Shown one piece after another: positions 37,562 to 46,078 of a stretch of 64,000 nt of DNA. The translations under genes were made by a program, and so were the position numbers. Within the stretch, counting starts at the first letter, position 1. Each line of letters begins with the position of its first letter. The DNA comes from Paraflavisolibacter caeni (lineage in GTDB: Bacteria; Bacteroidota; Bacteroidia; Chitinophagales; Chitinophagaceae). The notes under the pieces are model-generated. The model ran no database searches. It had not been told where the DNA came from and worked only from the letters and a program-made list of their open reading frames with translations. The DNA lies in NCBI RefSeq assembly GCF_025628885.1, contig NZ_JAOTIF010000001.1, positions 699,751 through 763,750 of the forward strand, given 5' to 3'.

Positions 37562-38704
37562 ATGGAAAATCGAGATCTTCACTTTAATCAGGACGAGCTT
37601 GCCCGGTATAACCGTCATATCATAATTCCTGGATTTGGTGTGGAAGCCCAAAAGAAGTTGAAAGCTGCAAAGGTACTGGTAGTTGGCTGTGGTGGTTTAG
37701 GGAGTCCCGTTTTACTATACCTGGCAGCAGCCGGTGTTGGTACTATTGGTATTGTAGATTTTGACTTGTTAGATGAAAGCAACCTGCAGCGGCAGGTCTT
37801 ATATGGAGTAGAATCTATAGGGCAACCCAAAGTTGAAGCTGCCCGTAAAAGGTTAGAAGCATTGAATCCACACATCCAAATTGTGCCTTTCAATACCAGG
37901 CTGACCTCCGGAAATGCAATGGACATTATTCGGGACTACGATGTAGTAGCTGATGGCACCGATAACTTTCCTACCCGTTATCTGATCAATGATGCCTGTG
38001 TCCTGCTTGGAAAACCCAATGTATATGCTTCCATTCACCAATTTGAAGGACAGGTATCCGTATTTAATTTCAGGCAGCCAGATGGGGAATTGGGGCCTAA
38101 TTACCGTGATCTTTACCCGGTACCACCTGAACCAGGAACAGTACAGGATTGTGCTGAAGGAGGTGTGTTAGGTGTTTTGCCCGGTATAATTGGTAGTGTG
38201 CAGGCTTTGGAAACAATAAAGATAATCACCGGTATCGGGGAGATTTTGAGTGGCCGTTTTTATATGTTTGATGCTTTGCGTTTTGAGAGCCGCGTATTGA
38301 AGATCAAAAGAAGTATGGATAATCCTCTGAACGGGGCCAATCCTACCATCAGGTCATTGATCGATTATGAACAGTTTTGTGGTATAAAGACCAGCGAAGT
38401 GGACATAAAGGAAATTAATCCTGGAGAACTAAGACAATGGCAAGCCAATGGAGAAGATGTTCAAGTAATAGATGTTCGCGAACCACATGAGTATGAAAGT
38501 ATAAACATCAACGCAGAATTAATTCCGTTGGGTTCAATTTCGGAACATGCTTATAAAATTGCACGCGACAAAAAAGTAGTGGTGCATTGTAAATCAGGTG
38601 GTCGTAGCGCCCGTGCTATTCGTGAGCTACAGCAAATGTTTGGTTTTGAAAACTTATATAATCTTAAAGGAGGAATCATAGCCTATCTGGAAGAAAATGA
38701 ATAA
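37562..38704 (+). CDS. MoeB/ThiF-family adenylyltransferase with C-terminal rhodanese domain
   Basis: A 380-residue two-domain protein. The E1-like domain has the nucleotide loop VVGCGGLGSPVLLYLAAAG and the Arg finger region SNLQRQVLYG, with DGTDNFPTRYL downstream. The rhodanese domain (about 275-380) carries the active Cys in VVHCKSGGRSARA. Such fusions adenylate and sulfurate the C-terminus of ubiquitin-like sulfur carriers (MoaD/ThiS) in molybdopterin, thiamine or thio-tRNA pathways. The two zinc CxxC pairs of E. coli MoeB are absent (GPNYRDL and NPTIRSL stand there). No partner carrier gene is nearby. Confidence 0.9.
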   Translation: MENRDLHFNQDELARYNRHIIIPGFGVEAQKKLKAAKVLVVGCGGLGSPVLLYLAAAGVGTIGIVDFDLLDESNLQRQVLYGVESIGQPKVEAARKRLEALNPHIQIVPFNTRLTSGNAMDIIRDYDVVADGTDNFPTRYLINDACVLLGKPNVYASIHQFEGQVSVFNFRQPDGELGPNYRDLYPVPPEPGTVQDCAEGGVLGVLPGIIGSVQALETIKIITGIGEILSGRFYMFDALRFESRVLKIKRSMDNPLNGANPTIRSLIDYEQFCGIKTSEVDIKEINPGELRQWQANGEDVQVIDVREPHEYESININAELIPLGSISEHAYKIARDKKVVVHCKSGGRSARAIRELQQMFGFENLYNLKGGIIAYLEENE

Positions 38705-38706
38705 TG

Positions 38707-39093
38707 CTATTGCATGGCATGCAATCCTATCCTGTTTCCTTCAGTATCGATGAAAAAAGCCATGTAGCCAGTTTCCGGAGTGATTTCTGTTCTGGGCATG
38801 AGCACTTGTCCACCGGCTGGTTCAATACGGTCAAGTACCTTCTGGATAGAAGGATTGGCATTTAAGTAAATAACTGCACCATCCATGGAAGGTTCGTGTA
38901 CTTCACTTTCGCAGATGGCTCCAATTACCTTCCCACTTTTGGCTTCCCCTGGAAAAGCTGCCATCTTCATGCCCAGCATCTCAGGCATTATTTGCATTTT
39001 AATTTGGAAGATTGTTTCATAAAACATTTTGGCCCTGGTTAAGTCGGTAACAGGTATTTCAAACCAATTCAACGCATTTGAGTTTTTATCCAT
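38707..39093 (-). CDS. VOC family (glyoxalase/bleomycin resistance-like) protein
   Basis: A 128-residue protein made of two beta-alpha-beta-beta-beta units of the vicinal oxygen chelate fold: FEIPVTDLTRAKMFYETIF at the start and YMAFFIDTEGNRIGLHA at the end. The last motif (D-x-E-GN-x-GLH) is typical of this subgroup. It could be a small dioxygenase, isomerase or antibiotic-binding protein. It converges with the MoeB-like gene 3 bases apart. Confidence 0.88.
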   Translation of the reverse strand: MDKNSNALNWFEIPVTDLTRAKMFYETIFQIKMQIMPEMLGMKMAAFPGEAKSGKVIGAICESEVHEPSMDGAVIYLNANPSIQKVLDRIEPAGGQVLMPRTEITPETGYMAFFIDTEGNRIGLHAMQ

Positions 39094-39205
39094 AACAATG
39101 GAATCTTCGTGTTATTAAAAAACACAGAATATTTCAAGGGCTTGGAGGGGGCTTCAAAGGATCGGAACTCAGTTGAGATGTGAAGTTAAGCCATAGAAAA
39201 ATGCC

Positions 39206-40117
39206 TTATTGCTTATTTTTTGTAAATCCTGGATGAAATTTTTCCAAAGTTTTCCGCAAAAATTCCCTGTCCAGGTGTGTATAAATTTCGGTAGTGGTAA
39301 TGCTTTCGTGCCCAAGCATTTCCTGAACGGCACGCAGGTCGGCACCGCCCTCAACAAGGTGGGTAGCAAAGGAATGACGGAAGGTGTGGGGTGATATATT
39401 TTTTGTGATACCTGCCTTCTTTACAAGGTCTTTAATGATCAGAAAAATCATGACACGGGTAAGTCTTTTGCCCCTTCGATTAAGAAATAATATGTCTTCT
39501 TCACCAGCTTGAACAGGCAGGTGTACTCGAATATTTTTGCGATAAATAGTAATGTGTTTGATGGCGCTGCTGCCAATGGGAACTAACCGTTCTTTATTGC
39601 CTTTGCCCACAACTCGGATGAATCCCACATCCAGGAATAATTGCGATAGTTTTAAATTAACTACTTCACTTACCCGGAGGCCGCAACTGTACATGGTTTC
39701 CAGTATAGCCTTATTGCGTCCTCCTTCGGCAGTGCTAAGATCAATTTGGGCTATGATATTTTCAATTTCATCGAAGCTCAATACGTCAGGTAAGTGGCGT
39801 TTCAGTTTAGGCGCTTCCAGGAGCACTGTTGGGTCGGTTTTGGTGATGTCTTCCAACAGGCAGTATTTGTAAAATGCGCGAATACCTGAAACGATGCGGG
39901 CCTGTGAGGCCTGTGTCATGCCTATTTCTGCAACCCATTTAATAAATGACTGCAGGTCACTTAATGCTAATTCGGAGGGGGTCTTTAAAGTAGAGGTATG
40001 TTGAAGGAAAGCCGTTAGTTTTTCAATATCTGCCAGGTAAGCTTCAACCGAATTGTCAGATAAAGAACGCTCCAGTTGCAGGTATGCTTTAAATCCTTTT
40101 TTGTATGGCTCCCACAT
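39206..40117 (-). CDS. xerD: site-specific tyrosine recombinase XerD
   Basis: A 303-residue recombinase that resolves chromosome dimers at dif. The SAM-like N-domain is at residues 5-90. The catalytic set is complete: Arg148 (CGLRVSE), Lys172 (GKGNKE), His244 and Arg247 (HTFRHSF), His270 (LGHES) and Tyr279 (IYTH). It is of chromosomal Xer length rather than phage integrase length. No attachment site or phage genes are nearby. Confidence 0.92.
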   Translation of the reverse strand: MWEPYKKGFKAYLQLERSLSDNSVEAYLADIEKLTAFLQHTSTLKTPSELALSDLQSFIKWVAEIGMTQASQARIVSGIRAFYKYCLLEDITKTDPTVLLEAPKLKRHLPDVLSFDEIENIIAQIDLSTAEGGRNKAILETMYSCGLRVSEVVNLKLSQLFLDVGFIRVVGKGNKERLVPIGSSAIKHITIYRKNIRVHLPVQAGEEDILFLNRRGKRLTRVMIFLIIKDLVKKAGITKNISPHTFRHSFATHLVEGGADLRAVQEMLGHESITTTEIYTHLDREFLRKTLEKFHPGFTKNKQ

Positions 40118-40132
40118 GAAAGTTTTGTTGTC

Positions 40133-40180
40133 AAAAGTCTGTGGTTTGTCTTTTTCAGTGTAGACCTACAAACCACAGAC
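40133..40180 (-). terminator. intrinsic terminator between the lipoprotein gene and xerD
   Basis: A perfect 13-bp stem GTCTGTGGTTTGT (40137-40149) with 40168-40180 around an 18-base loop. On the minus strand it is followed by TTTT, so it ends the lipoprotein gene that stops at 40190. It lies only about 20 bases before the xerD start. Confidence 0.75.
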
Positions 40181-40189
40181 CATAAATAA

Positions 40190-40840
40190 TTATAAGCTTA
40201 TATTTTTTTCAATTGGAACGATTTGTCCGTCTTTCTTCAATTGAACATAAATGCGGTTACGGCTGATGTTAACTGAGTCAATAGTTTCATGAATGTTATC
40301 CCAGTCAATCTTGTACTCTTCTTTGAAAGTCATGGTTTCAGATTTACCGGTAGCTATATCTTCTACATAGATAGTACTGTAGTCAGCATAGGCACGCAGG
40401 TCTTCTGGAAGTACGAATTTTTTGTCAAAACTGTTGATAGCACTGGACATCTTACGGATGCTCTCTTTTTTATTGAATGGCAGTTTCAGCAAATATCCGC
40501 GTCCGGTAGCACAATCGTTGAAAGTTAACCATACATAGCTGGTATCTTTGAAATAAGCACTGATCGCTGAGTTATTCAGGCGTACAAGGTGGCCAAGATA
40601 GGTGCCCATGTGAACCTGGCGGCTGGCTGGCATGGCTTCGTGGCTGAATGAAAGCGTGTCGGCAATGCAATTGTTCACTGATATGGTCACTACTGGTTTC
40701 AGCTTGTGATCTCCTGCAAATTTAAAAGTGTCTGTATTGCAAGTGGTATCACAAAAAGGTTTAGCGGAGGCAGTCTCTTTGTTATTGGAGCAGCTTGCAA
40801 AGAGTAAGGATAAAGAAATGATTGAAAATAAATATCTCAT
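40190..40840 (-). CDS. hypothetical lipoprotein
   Basis: A 216-residue protein starting MRYLFSIISLSLLFASC, lipobox FASC with Cys17 as lipid site, then SNNKETASAKPF. The mature part contains two small cysteine steps (CDTTCNTDTF, then NDCATGRGY) and is otherwise strand-rich. The ATG at 40840 gives a compact signal; the one at 40849 would add MSL. It is divergent from the YkgJ-like gene. No function recognised. Confidence 0.75.
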   Translation of the reverse strand: MRYLFSIISLSLLFASCSNNKETASAKPFCDTTCNTDTFKFAGDHKLKPVVTISVNNCIADTLSFSHEAMPASRQVHMGTYLGHLVRLNNSAISAYFKDTSYVWLTFNDCATGRGYLLKLPFNKKESIRKMSSAINSFDKKFVLPEDLRAYADYSTIYVEDIATGKSETMTFKEEYKIDWDNIHETIDSVNISRNRIYVQLKKDGQIVPIEKNISL

Positions 40841-40908
40841 TAGACTCATTTTAAGGTTGGCAAATGTAATTGATCGAATTCATATAACTTCGGAGGAAAA
40901 GTTACCAT

Positions 40909-41409
40909 ATGTCTTATTTCCGGCGCAAGTTCAAAAGCTATATGTTGAAGCACAAAAGCAGGTTAAGGCGTTTTTTGACAAAGTTGGAAAACAATCCGCC
41001 TAAGAAGCTGGATGCGTTGGCTGAAATCATTGAAAAAGATGTCTGGGCGGAAACCAATTGCCTGTTGTGCTCTAATTGTTGCCGTGAAATGACGCCTACG
41101 TACACTTTCCAGGATATCAAACGCATTGCCGCTCAGCTGGGTATGACCATGAAGCAGTTTAAAGAAAAATGGCTGGTTCAGGATGCGAAAACTGGTGAAT
41201 GGATGAACAGTAGCCGTCCATGCCAGTTTCTGAATCGCAATGATAATAAGTGTATGATTTACGATGTGCGTCCTGCAGATTGTGCCGGCTTTCCTCACCT
41301 GACAAAAAAACGAATGGTTAACTATATGCATGTACACAAGCAAAATGTACAATATTGCCCCGCAACATTTAAAATGGTGGAAAAAATGATAGAGCGGATC
41401 AACGGTTAG
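40909..41409 (+). CDS. YkgJ-family cysteine cluster protein
   Basis: A 166-residue protein with the YkgJ (UPF0153) cysteine signature: CLLCSNCCREMTP at about residue 46, then RPCQFLNRNDNKCMIYDVRPADCAGFPH. These ligands are predicted to hold a zinc or Fe-S centre. The function is not known with certainty; some family members are tied to metal or flagellar functions. A GGAGG sequence 13 bases upstream is a good ribosome binding site, which is unusual in this window. Confidence 0.85.
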   Translation: MSYFRRKFKSYMLKHKSRLRRFLTKLENNPPKKLDALAEIIEKDVWAETNCLLCSNCCREMTPTYTFQDIKRIAAQLGMTMKQFKEKWLVQDAKTGEWMNSSRPCQFLNRNDNKCMIYDVRPADCAGFPHLTKKRMVNYMHVHKQNVQYCPATFKMVEKMIERING

Positions 41410-41759
41410 AGATAAACATCTTTAATCAGGAAGTATTCTGGTTCAGTGTTGGTGAGTGTGATGGACAGGATATCAAATTGAATGAGCTTATATTGAGGAT
41501 GGAGGTACAGGAATGCATCTGCAGCTTTCAAAAGGAATTTCAATTTTTTCGTGGTGACGCTATCTTCAGGGTAACCATGTTTTTGCGAAGACCGGATTTT
41601 GACCTCTATAAAATGTAACAACTTACCTTTAGTAGCTATTAGGTCTACTTCTAAATGACTGTGGCGCCAGTTGCGGTGCAGGATCGTATAGCCATTACGC
41701 TGGAAGTAGTCTTCGGCCATGCTTTCACCTTTTTGCCCTAGTTGATTGTGTGCTGCCAT
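41406..41759 (-). CDS. YraN family (UPF0102) endonuclease-fold protein
   Basis: A 117-residue protein. The fold signature is LEVDLIATKGK followed by FIEVKIRSS, giving the acidic and Lys residues of a PD-(D/E)XK site (Glu37/Asp39, Glu52-x-Lys54). YraN proteins resemble Holliday junction resolvases; activity is unproven. Its stop overlaps the last bases of the convergent YkgJ gene, and its 5' end overlaps the manA promoter region. Confidence 0.9.
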   Translation of the reverse strand: MAAHNQLGQKGESMAEDYFQRNGYTILHRNWRHSHLEVDLIATKGKLLHFIEVKIRSSQKHGYPEDSVTTKKLKFLLKAADAFLYLHPQYKLIQFDILSITLTNTEPEYFLIKDVYL

Positions 41760-41768
41760 ATATCTTTG
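41742..41768 (+). promoter_or_regulatory. promoter of manA
   Basis: TATCTTTG at 41761-41768 is a perfect TAnnTTTG, 18 bases before the manA ATG. A TTG at 41742-41744 gives a 16-base spacer. The promoter reads out of the start of the divergent yraN gene. Confidence 0.6.
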
Positions 41769-41786
41769 TCGCCAAAATAACAGTTA

Positions 41787-43010
41787 ATGTCTACACTTCA
41801 AAACATCTGTAAGCTAAAAGGAAAAGTACAACACTATTCGTGGGGCGGCACTCAATATATACCCAATTTGCTGGGTACAAAAAATCCGGATCAAAAGCCT
41901 TATGCCGAATATTGGCTGGGAGCACACCCTAATCACTCCAGTACGGTAGAGATCGATGGCCAGGAAACAGCGCTCAACCAGTTGATACAGCAAAATAAAT
42001 TAAAAGCTTTAGGACAGGAAGTCGTAGAAAGATTTGGTGAGCTGCCTTATCTGCTCAAAGTGTTGGATGTAAAGCAAATGCTTTCCATTCAGGTGCACCC
42101 CAGCAAACCATCGGCAGAGGTTGGATATGCTGCTGAAAATGCGATTGGAATACCGGTTACAGCCCCTCACCGCAATTATAAAGATGAAAATCACAAGCCT
42201 GAGCTAATGGTGGCACTTAGTGATTTTTGGTTATTACATGGATTTAAACCCGCTGACCAACTCAAAGAAGTACTTTCTGCAGTGCCTGATTTTGACTTTT
42301 TACTCGAAGAGTTTGAAAAAAATGGTTACCAGGGCCTGTATGAAAAAGTGATGTTGATGGATCAGGAAGAGGTCAACCAAATTTTGGGATTAGAGGTCGC
42401 CAGGGTGCTCCCTTTATATAAGAATGGTGAATTGCTGAAAAGCCAGGAGGAATTCTGGGTAGCACGCGCAGCTGAAACTTTCTGTAAAGATGGGCAGTAC
42501 GACCGTGGTATCTTCTCTATTTATTTATTCAACCTGGTACATCTTCAGGTTGGTGAAGGTATTTATCAGCCTGCTCAATTGCCTCATGCTTACCTGGAAG
42601 GCCAGAATGTAGAAATTATGGCTAATTCGGATAATGTGCTGCGCGCAGGGTTAACTGATAAACACATCGATGTGCACGAGCTGATGAAGCATGTCCGTTT
42701 TGAAGAAACGATCCCCACCATTTTAGGGGCTCATGCGCACGAACAGGAGGAAATACAGTTCAAAACTCCCGCACCAGAGTTTGAGTTATATCAGTATTTG
42801 CTTCAAAATGGAGAACAGCAACTTCGGACTTATAGCGCCGAAATACTATTGGTACTGGATGGTAGCATTAGCGTAAAAGGTGAGGGTGTGCAATTGAGTC
42901 TTTCCAAGGGCGAAGCCGCGTTTGTTTGTGCCGGAACTTCTTATCAACTGGTATCCAACAGCCCGGCCGAAGTGTATCGGGCAGCTGTACCCCAGATGAT
43001 TGAGGAATAA
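41787..43010 (+). CDS. manA: mannose-6-phosphate isomerase, class I
   Basis: A 407-residue type I enzyme that interconverts fructose-6-P and mannose-6-P. Metal-binding motifs of this family are present: YAEYWLGAHPNHSS, IQVHPSKPSAE, the central Glu in KPELMVAL, and the C-terminal PAQLPHAYLEGQNVEIMANS. The length fits class I and not the shorter archaeal or bifunctional types. It is followed on the same strand by a small membrane protein gene. Confidence 0.95.
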   Translation: MSTLQNICKLKGKVQHYSWGGTQYIPNLLGTKNPDQKPYAEYWLGAHPNHSSTVEIDGQETALNQLIQQNKLKALGQEVVERFGELPYLLKVLDVKQMLSIQVHPSKPSAEVGYAAENAIGIPVTAPHRNYKDENHKPELMVALSDFWLLHGFKPADQLKEVLSAVPDFDFLLEEFEKNGYQGLYEKVMLMDQEEVNQILGLEVARVLPLYKNGELLKSQEEFWVARAAETFCKDGQYDRGIFSIYLFNLVHLQVGEGIYQPAQLPHAYLEGQNVEIMANSDNVLRAGLTDKHIDVHELMKHVRFEETIPTILGAHAHEQEEIQFKTPAPEFELYQYLLQNGEQQLRTYSAEILLVLDGSISVKGEGVQLSLSKGEAAFVCAGTSYQLVSNSPAEVYRAAVPQMIEE

Positions 43011-43047
43011 ATCTCTTGTTTCTTTACTTTTGTCTAAACTTTTACTG

Positions 43048-43650
43048 ATGAAACTTAATAAATCCCTGCTGCTTATTTTTGGAATGATGATCTTGGTGGC
43101 GGCTTTGTACCGTGTATGGGATGGACGTCCTTACGGTTTTGCACCACAAATTGCTTTAGCCATTTTTGGAGGTGCTGTTATTAGCAATAAACGTCTTGCA
43201 TTTGTACTGCCACTTCTTTCCATGCTGCTTTCAGATGTTTTGTATGAGTCTCTTTACGTAGCTGGGTTAAGTGAAATTCAAGGTTTTTATGTGGGTCAGT
43301 GGCACAATTACCTGCTTTTTGCTGGTTTAACTCTTTTCGGGTTTTTAATGAAGAGAGTAAATGTGCTCAACGTAATTGGTTTTTCAGTTAGTGGCTCATT
43401 GATGTATTTCCTGGCTTCCAACTTTGTAGTTTGGGCAGGTGGTGGTGGTTTTAACCGCCCTAAAACTTTTGATGGCTTGTTGATGTGCTATAATGATGGC
43501 CTGGCTTTTTATCGTGAATACGGCCTGATTAATGGATTTGCCGGTAATGTTTTGGTAGGCGACCTGTTTTTCTGCGGAATATTGTTTGGCGGGTTTTACC
43601 TGATCAACAAAATGGTTGCTGAACCAAAAACAGTTCACAGCCTGGCATAA
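43048..43650 (+). CDS. hypothetical six-span membrane protein (DUF6580-like)
   Basis: About 200 residues, mostly hydrophobic, with five or six membrane spans. It starts MKLNKSLLLIFGMMILVAAL. The short hydrophilic WDGRPYGFAPQIALA and late VVWAGGGGFNRPKTF segments are distinctive for a conserved Bacteroidetes family of unknown role. An in-frame upstream start at 43000 would overlap manA and place charged residues before the first helix, so I prefer 43048. Confidence 0.75.
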   Translation: MKLNKSLLLIFGMMILVAALYRVWDGRPYGFAPQIALAIFGGAVISNKRLAFVLPLLSMLLSDVLYESLYVAGLSEIQGFYVGQWHNYLLFAGLTLFGFLMKRVNVLNVIGFSVSGSLMYFLASNFVVWAGGGGFNRPKTFDGLLMCYNDGLAFYREYGLINGFAGNVLVGDLFFCGILFGGFYLINKMVAEPKTVHSLA

Positions 43651-43677
43651 CTTAATTTGTTGATTAATTTGTTGAGA

Positions 43678-43723
43678 TATAACAAAAAGCCCCGGAAATT
43701 TGACTCCAGGGCTTTTTGTTATA
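43678..43723. terminator. bidirectional terminator between the DUF6580-like gene and rnhA
   Basis: A 15-bp stem (43678-43692 with 43709-43723; core AACAAAAAGCCC) and 16-base loop, with TTTTTG on either side. The last codons of rnhA (stop at 43719) lie inside the stem. Confidence 0.85.
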
Positions 43724-44198
43724 ATGTTAAGTGATTGGGATCCATTTCAAATCCTTCATCCACCTGGAGGTTTCTGCCATCTGCGGCGGTGGTTGCCAGT
43801 TGGTCGCATTTGTTGTTGTACATGTTATCTGCATGGCCTTTTACCCACACAAACTTAATGTGATGACCTTTGGCTAAATTGTAAAAGCGAACCCACAGAT
43901 CCTTGTTCTTTTTGCCGCCGGCAAAGTTGGTGGCCATCCATTTATTCAGCCAGCCCTGCTGAATGGCTTTTACAATGTATTGACTATCGGAATAAATAGT
44001 AATGTGTTGTCCCGGCTTCTTTAATGCTTCCAGTGCGGCAATAACGCCCATCAATTCCATCCGGTTGTTGGTGGTTCTGCGATATCCTGCTGATAATTCT
44101 TTGTAATGATTCCCGCTCATTAAAATGGCTCCATACCCTCCGGGTCCGGGATTACCACGCGATGAACCGTCCGTGTAAATTGTAATTGGGTTTGACAT
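43719..44198 (-). CDS. rnhA: ribonuclease HI
   Basis: A 159-residue enzyme that cuts RNA in RNA-DNA hybrids. The acidic tetrad is visible: Asp in IYTDGSSRGNPGPGG, Glu in NNRMELMGVI, Asp in IYSDSQYIV and Asp in CDQLA. The basic handle KKNKDLW is present. Length matches E. coli RNase HI. Confidence 0.95.
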   Translation of the reverse strand: MSNPITIYTDGSSRGNPGPGGYGAILMSGNHYKELSAGYRRTTNNRMELMGVIAALEALKKPGQHITIYSDSQYIVKAIQQGWLNKWMATNFAGGKKNKDLWVRFYNLAKGHHIKFVWVKGHADNMYNNKCDQLATTAADGRNLQVDEGFEMDPNHLTL

Positions 44199-44243
44199 CT
44201 AGTTTAAATTACCTGAGCTGCAAATAAAACCTATAACAATTGA

Positions 44244-44260
44244 AAAACCTTACAGGTTTT
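44244..44260 (-). terminator. short terminator after the carboxylase gene
   Basis: AAAACCT (44244-44250) pairs with AGGTTTT (44254-44260) around a 3-base loop; on the minus strand five T residues follow. It is 7 bases past the stop at 44267. Confidence 0.55.
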
Positions 44261-44266
44261 CAGAAA

Positions 44267-45862
44267 TCACACCTGAAAAACACCAACTTTTAATTCCGGC
44301 ACCTCGGGGTTGTTATTGGCAGCGTTTATGGCTTCTGAAATCACTTTCCGTGTTTCCAGTGGATCAATAATGTCATCCACCCATAAGCGGGCTGCTGCAT
44401 AATAGGGAGTAGTTTGTTTTTCATACTTGCCCTTTATTTCATTGAGCAGGCGGGATTCTTCTTCTGCCGATACTTTTGCTCCTTTAGCTTTCATGCTTGC
44501 CACCTGTATCTGTAGCAATGTACGGGCGGCCTGTTCGCCTCCCATCACAGCAATTTTGGCCGTAGGCCATGCATAAATGAACCTTGGATTATAGGCCTTA
44601 CCGCACATAGCATAGTAGCCTGCGCCAAACGCATTGCCTACAACAATGGTGATCTTGGGTACAACCGAATTGGCAACTGCATTCACCATTTTAGCACCAT
44701 CCTTAATAATGCCGGCATGCTCGCTTCGGGTGCCTACCATGAACCCTGTAACATCCTGTAAAAACACCAGCGGAATTTTCTTCTGGTTGCAGTTCATGAT
44801 AAACCTGGCCGCCTTGTCTGAACTATCATTATACAGCACTCCTCCCATTTGCATCTCACCCTTTTTACTTTTGACGATCTTGCGCTGGTTGGCAACAATA
44901 CCCACAGCCCAGCCATCAATGCGGGCAAAGCCGCACAGGATAGTCTTGCCATAGTCTTCTTTAAACTGGTCAAATTCCGAATTATCTACGATCCTTTCAA
45001 TGACTTGCAGCATATCATAAGGCTTGGTGTTGTCCAGTGGAACAATATCATGTAATTCTTCCGGGTTTATTTTGGGCTCGACAGGCTGCACCCTGTCAAA
45101 ACCAGCTTTTTCAGATCGTCCCAGTTTGTCCATGATCCTTTTGATCTGGTCAAGGCATTCTTCTTCTGTTTTGAATTTATAATCAGCCATACCGGAAATC
45201 TCGGTATGGGTAACAGCACCGCCAAGTGTTTCAATATCAACGTCTTCTCCAATTGCTGCCTTAACCAGGTAGGGACCTGCAATGACGATAGAACCAGCTC
45301 CTTCTACCATTAAAACTTCGTCACTCATGATAGGTAAATAGGCACCACCTGCTACACAAGAGCCCATTACAGCAGCAATTTGTAATATACCCATGGCGCT
45401 GATTTGGGCATTATTATAAAAGATGCGTCCAAAATGCTCTTTATCGGGGAAAATTTCATCTTGCATGGGAAGATAAACGCCTGCACTATCCACAAGGTAA
45501 ATAATAGGTAACCGGTTTTGAATGGCTATTTCTTGCATTCTCAGGTTTTTCTTTCCCGTTATGGGGAACCAGGCGCCTGCTTTCACCGTCTGATCGTTGG
45601 CCACAATTACACACTGTCTTCCACTGACATAGCCCACTCCGGCTACCGTTCCTCCGGCTGGGCAGCCTCCCTGCTCTTCATACATTTCGAAACCGGCGAA
45701 TGCGCCGATTTCTGTGAATGAAGAACCTTCATCAATGAGATAGTTGATGCGCTCTCTTGCAGTAAGTTTTCCTTTTTCTTTTTGTTTGGCAATGGCATTT
45801 TTGCCACCGCCCAGTCGGATTTTTTCCAGTCGTTCGTTTCGTAGGTCAAGCAATTTTTGCAT
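44267..45862 (-). CDS. acyl-CoA carboxylase beta subunit, methylcrotonyl-CoA carboxylase type
   Basis: A 531-residue carboxyltransferase of biotin-dependent carboxylases. The crotonase-like halves hold GGTVAGVGYVSGRQCVIVAND and the second GGEQAARTLLQIQ. The motif LPMQDEIFPDKEHFGRIFYN resembles methylcrotonyl-CoA carboxylase beta (leucine breakdown) more than propionyl-CoA carboxylase. The biotin-carrying alpha subunit is not adjacent. Two in-frame ATGs exist; the -7 box implies a transcript start near 45874, so the ATG at 45862 (MQKLLDL) has the better leader, though 45868 cannot be excluded. Confidence 0.88.
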   Translation of the reverse strand: MQKLLDLRNERLEKIRLGGGKNAIAKQKEKGKLTARERINYLIDEGSSFTEIGAFAGFEMYEEQGGCPAGGTVAGVGYVSGRQCVIVANDQTVKAGAWFPITGKKNLRMQEIAIQNRLPIIYLVDSAGVYLPMQDEIFPDKEHFGRIFYNNAQISAMGILQIAAVMGSCVAGGAYLPIMSDEVLMVEGAGSIVIAGPYLVKAAIGEDVDIETLGGAVTHTEISGMADYKFKTEEECLDQIKRIMDKLGRSEKAGFDRVQPVEPKINPEELHDIVPLDNTKPYDMLQVIERIVDNSEFDQFKEDYGKTILCGFARIDGWAVGIVANQRKIVKSKKGEMQMGGVLYNDSSDKAARFIMNCNQKKIPLVFLQDVTGFMVGTRSEHAGIIKDGAKMVNAVANSVVPKITIVVGNAFGAGYYAMCGKAYNPRFIYAWPTAKIAVMGGEQAARTLLQIQVASMKAKGAKVSAEEESRLLNEIKGKYEKQTTPYYAAARLWVDDIIDPLETRKVISEAINAANNNPEVPELKVGVFQV

Positions 45863-45879
45863 ATGCATGGGTTATAAAG

Positions 45880-45887
45880 CAAAGATA
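45880..45887 (-). promoter_or_regulatory. -7 box of the carboxylase promoter
   Basis: Reads TATCTTTG on the minus strand, a perfect TAnnTTTG, only 11 bases before the first ATG (45868). Transcription would start almost at the start codon. A TTG on the minus strand at 45904-45906 gives a 16-base spacer. Confidence 0.6.
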
Positions 45888-46044
45888 ACGGAAGGGCGAT
45901 TAGCAATATTTTAACAGATTTCCGAAATTTCCTTCAATTCAACGCTTAGCGAACCTCCTTCAATTAGATTGAATTGCAATTGGTTCGGTTTTGGCATAAT
46001 GAACCATGTCTAAAAGTTGTGGAATTATTACGAAAATTTTTTGC

Positions 46045-46073
46045 TTGTTTTTTTATGCTATCATATAACTTTG
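46045..46073 (+). promoter_or_regulatory. promoter of the arginine operon
   Basis: TTG at 46045-46047, an 18-base spacer, and TAACTTTG at 46066-46073 give a perfect Bacteroidetes TTG-N-TAnnTTTG promoter. Transcription should begin near 46079, leaving about 240 bases of leader before the first arg gene. Confidence 0.7.
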
Positions 46074-46078
46074 CGCCA

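Noticed and set aside
39206..40117. Phage or island integrase
   Set aside because: Length, motifs and context fit chromosomal XerD; there is no attachment site, tRNA or phage gene nearby.
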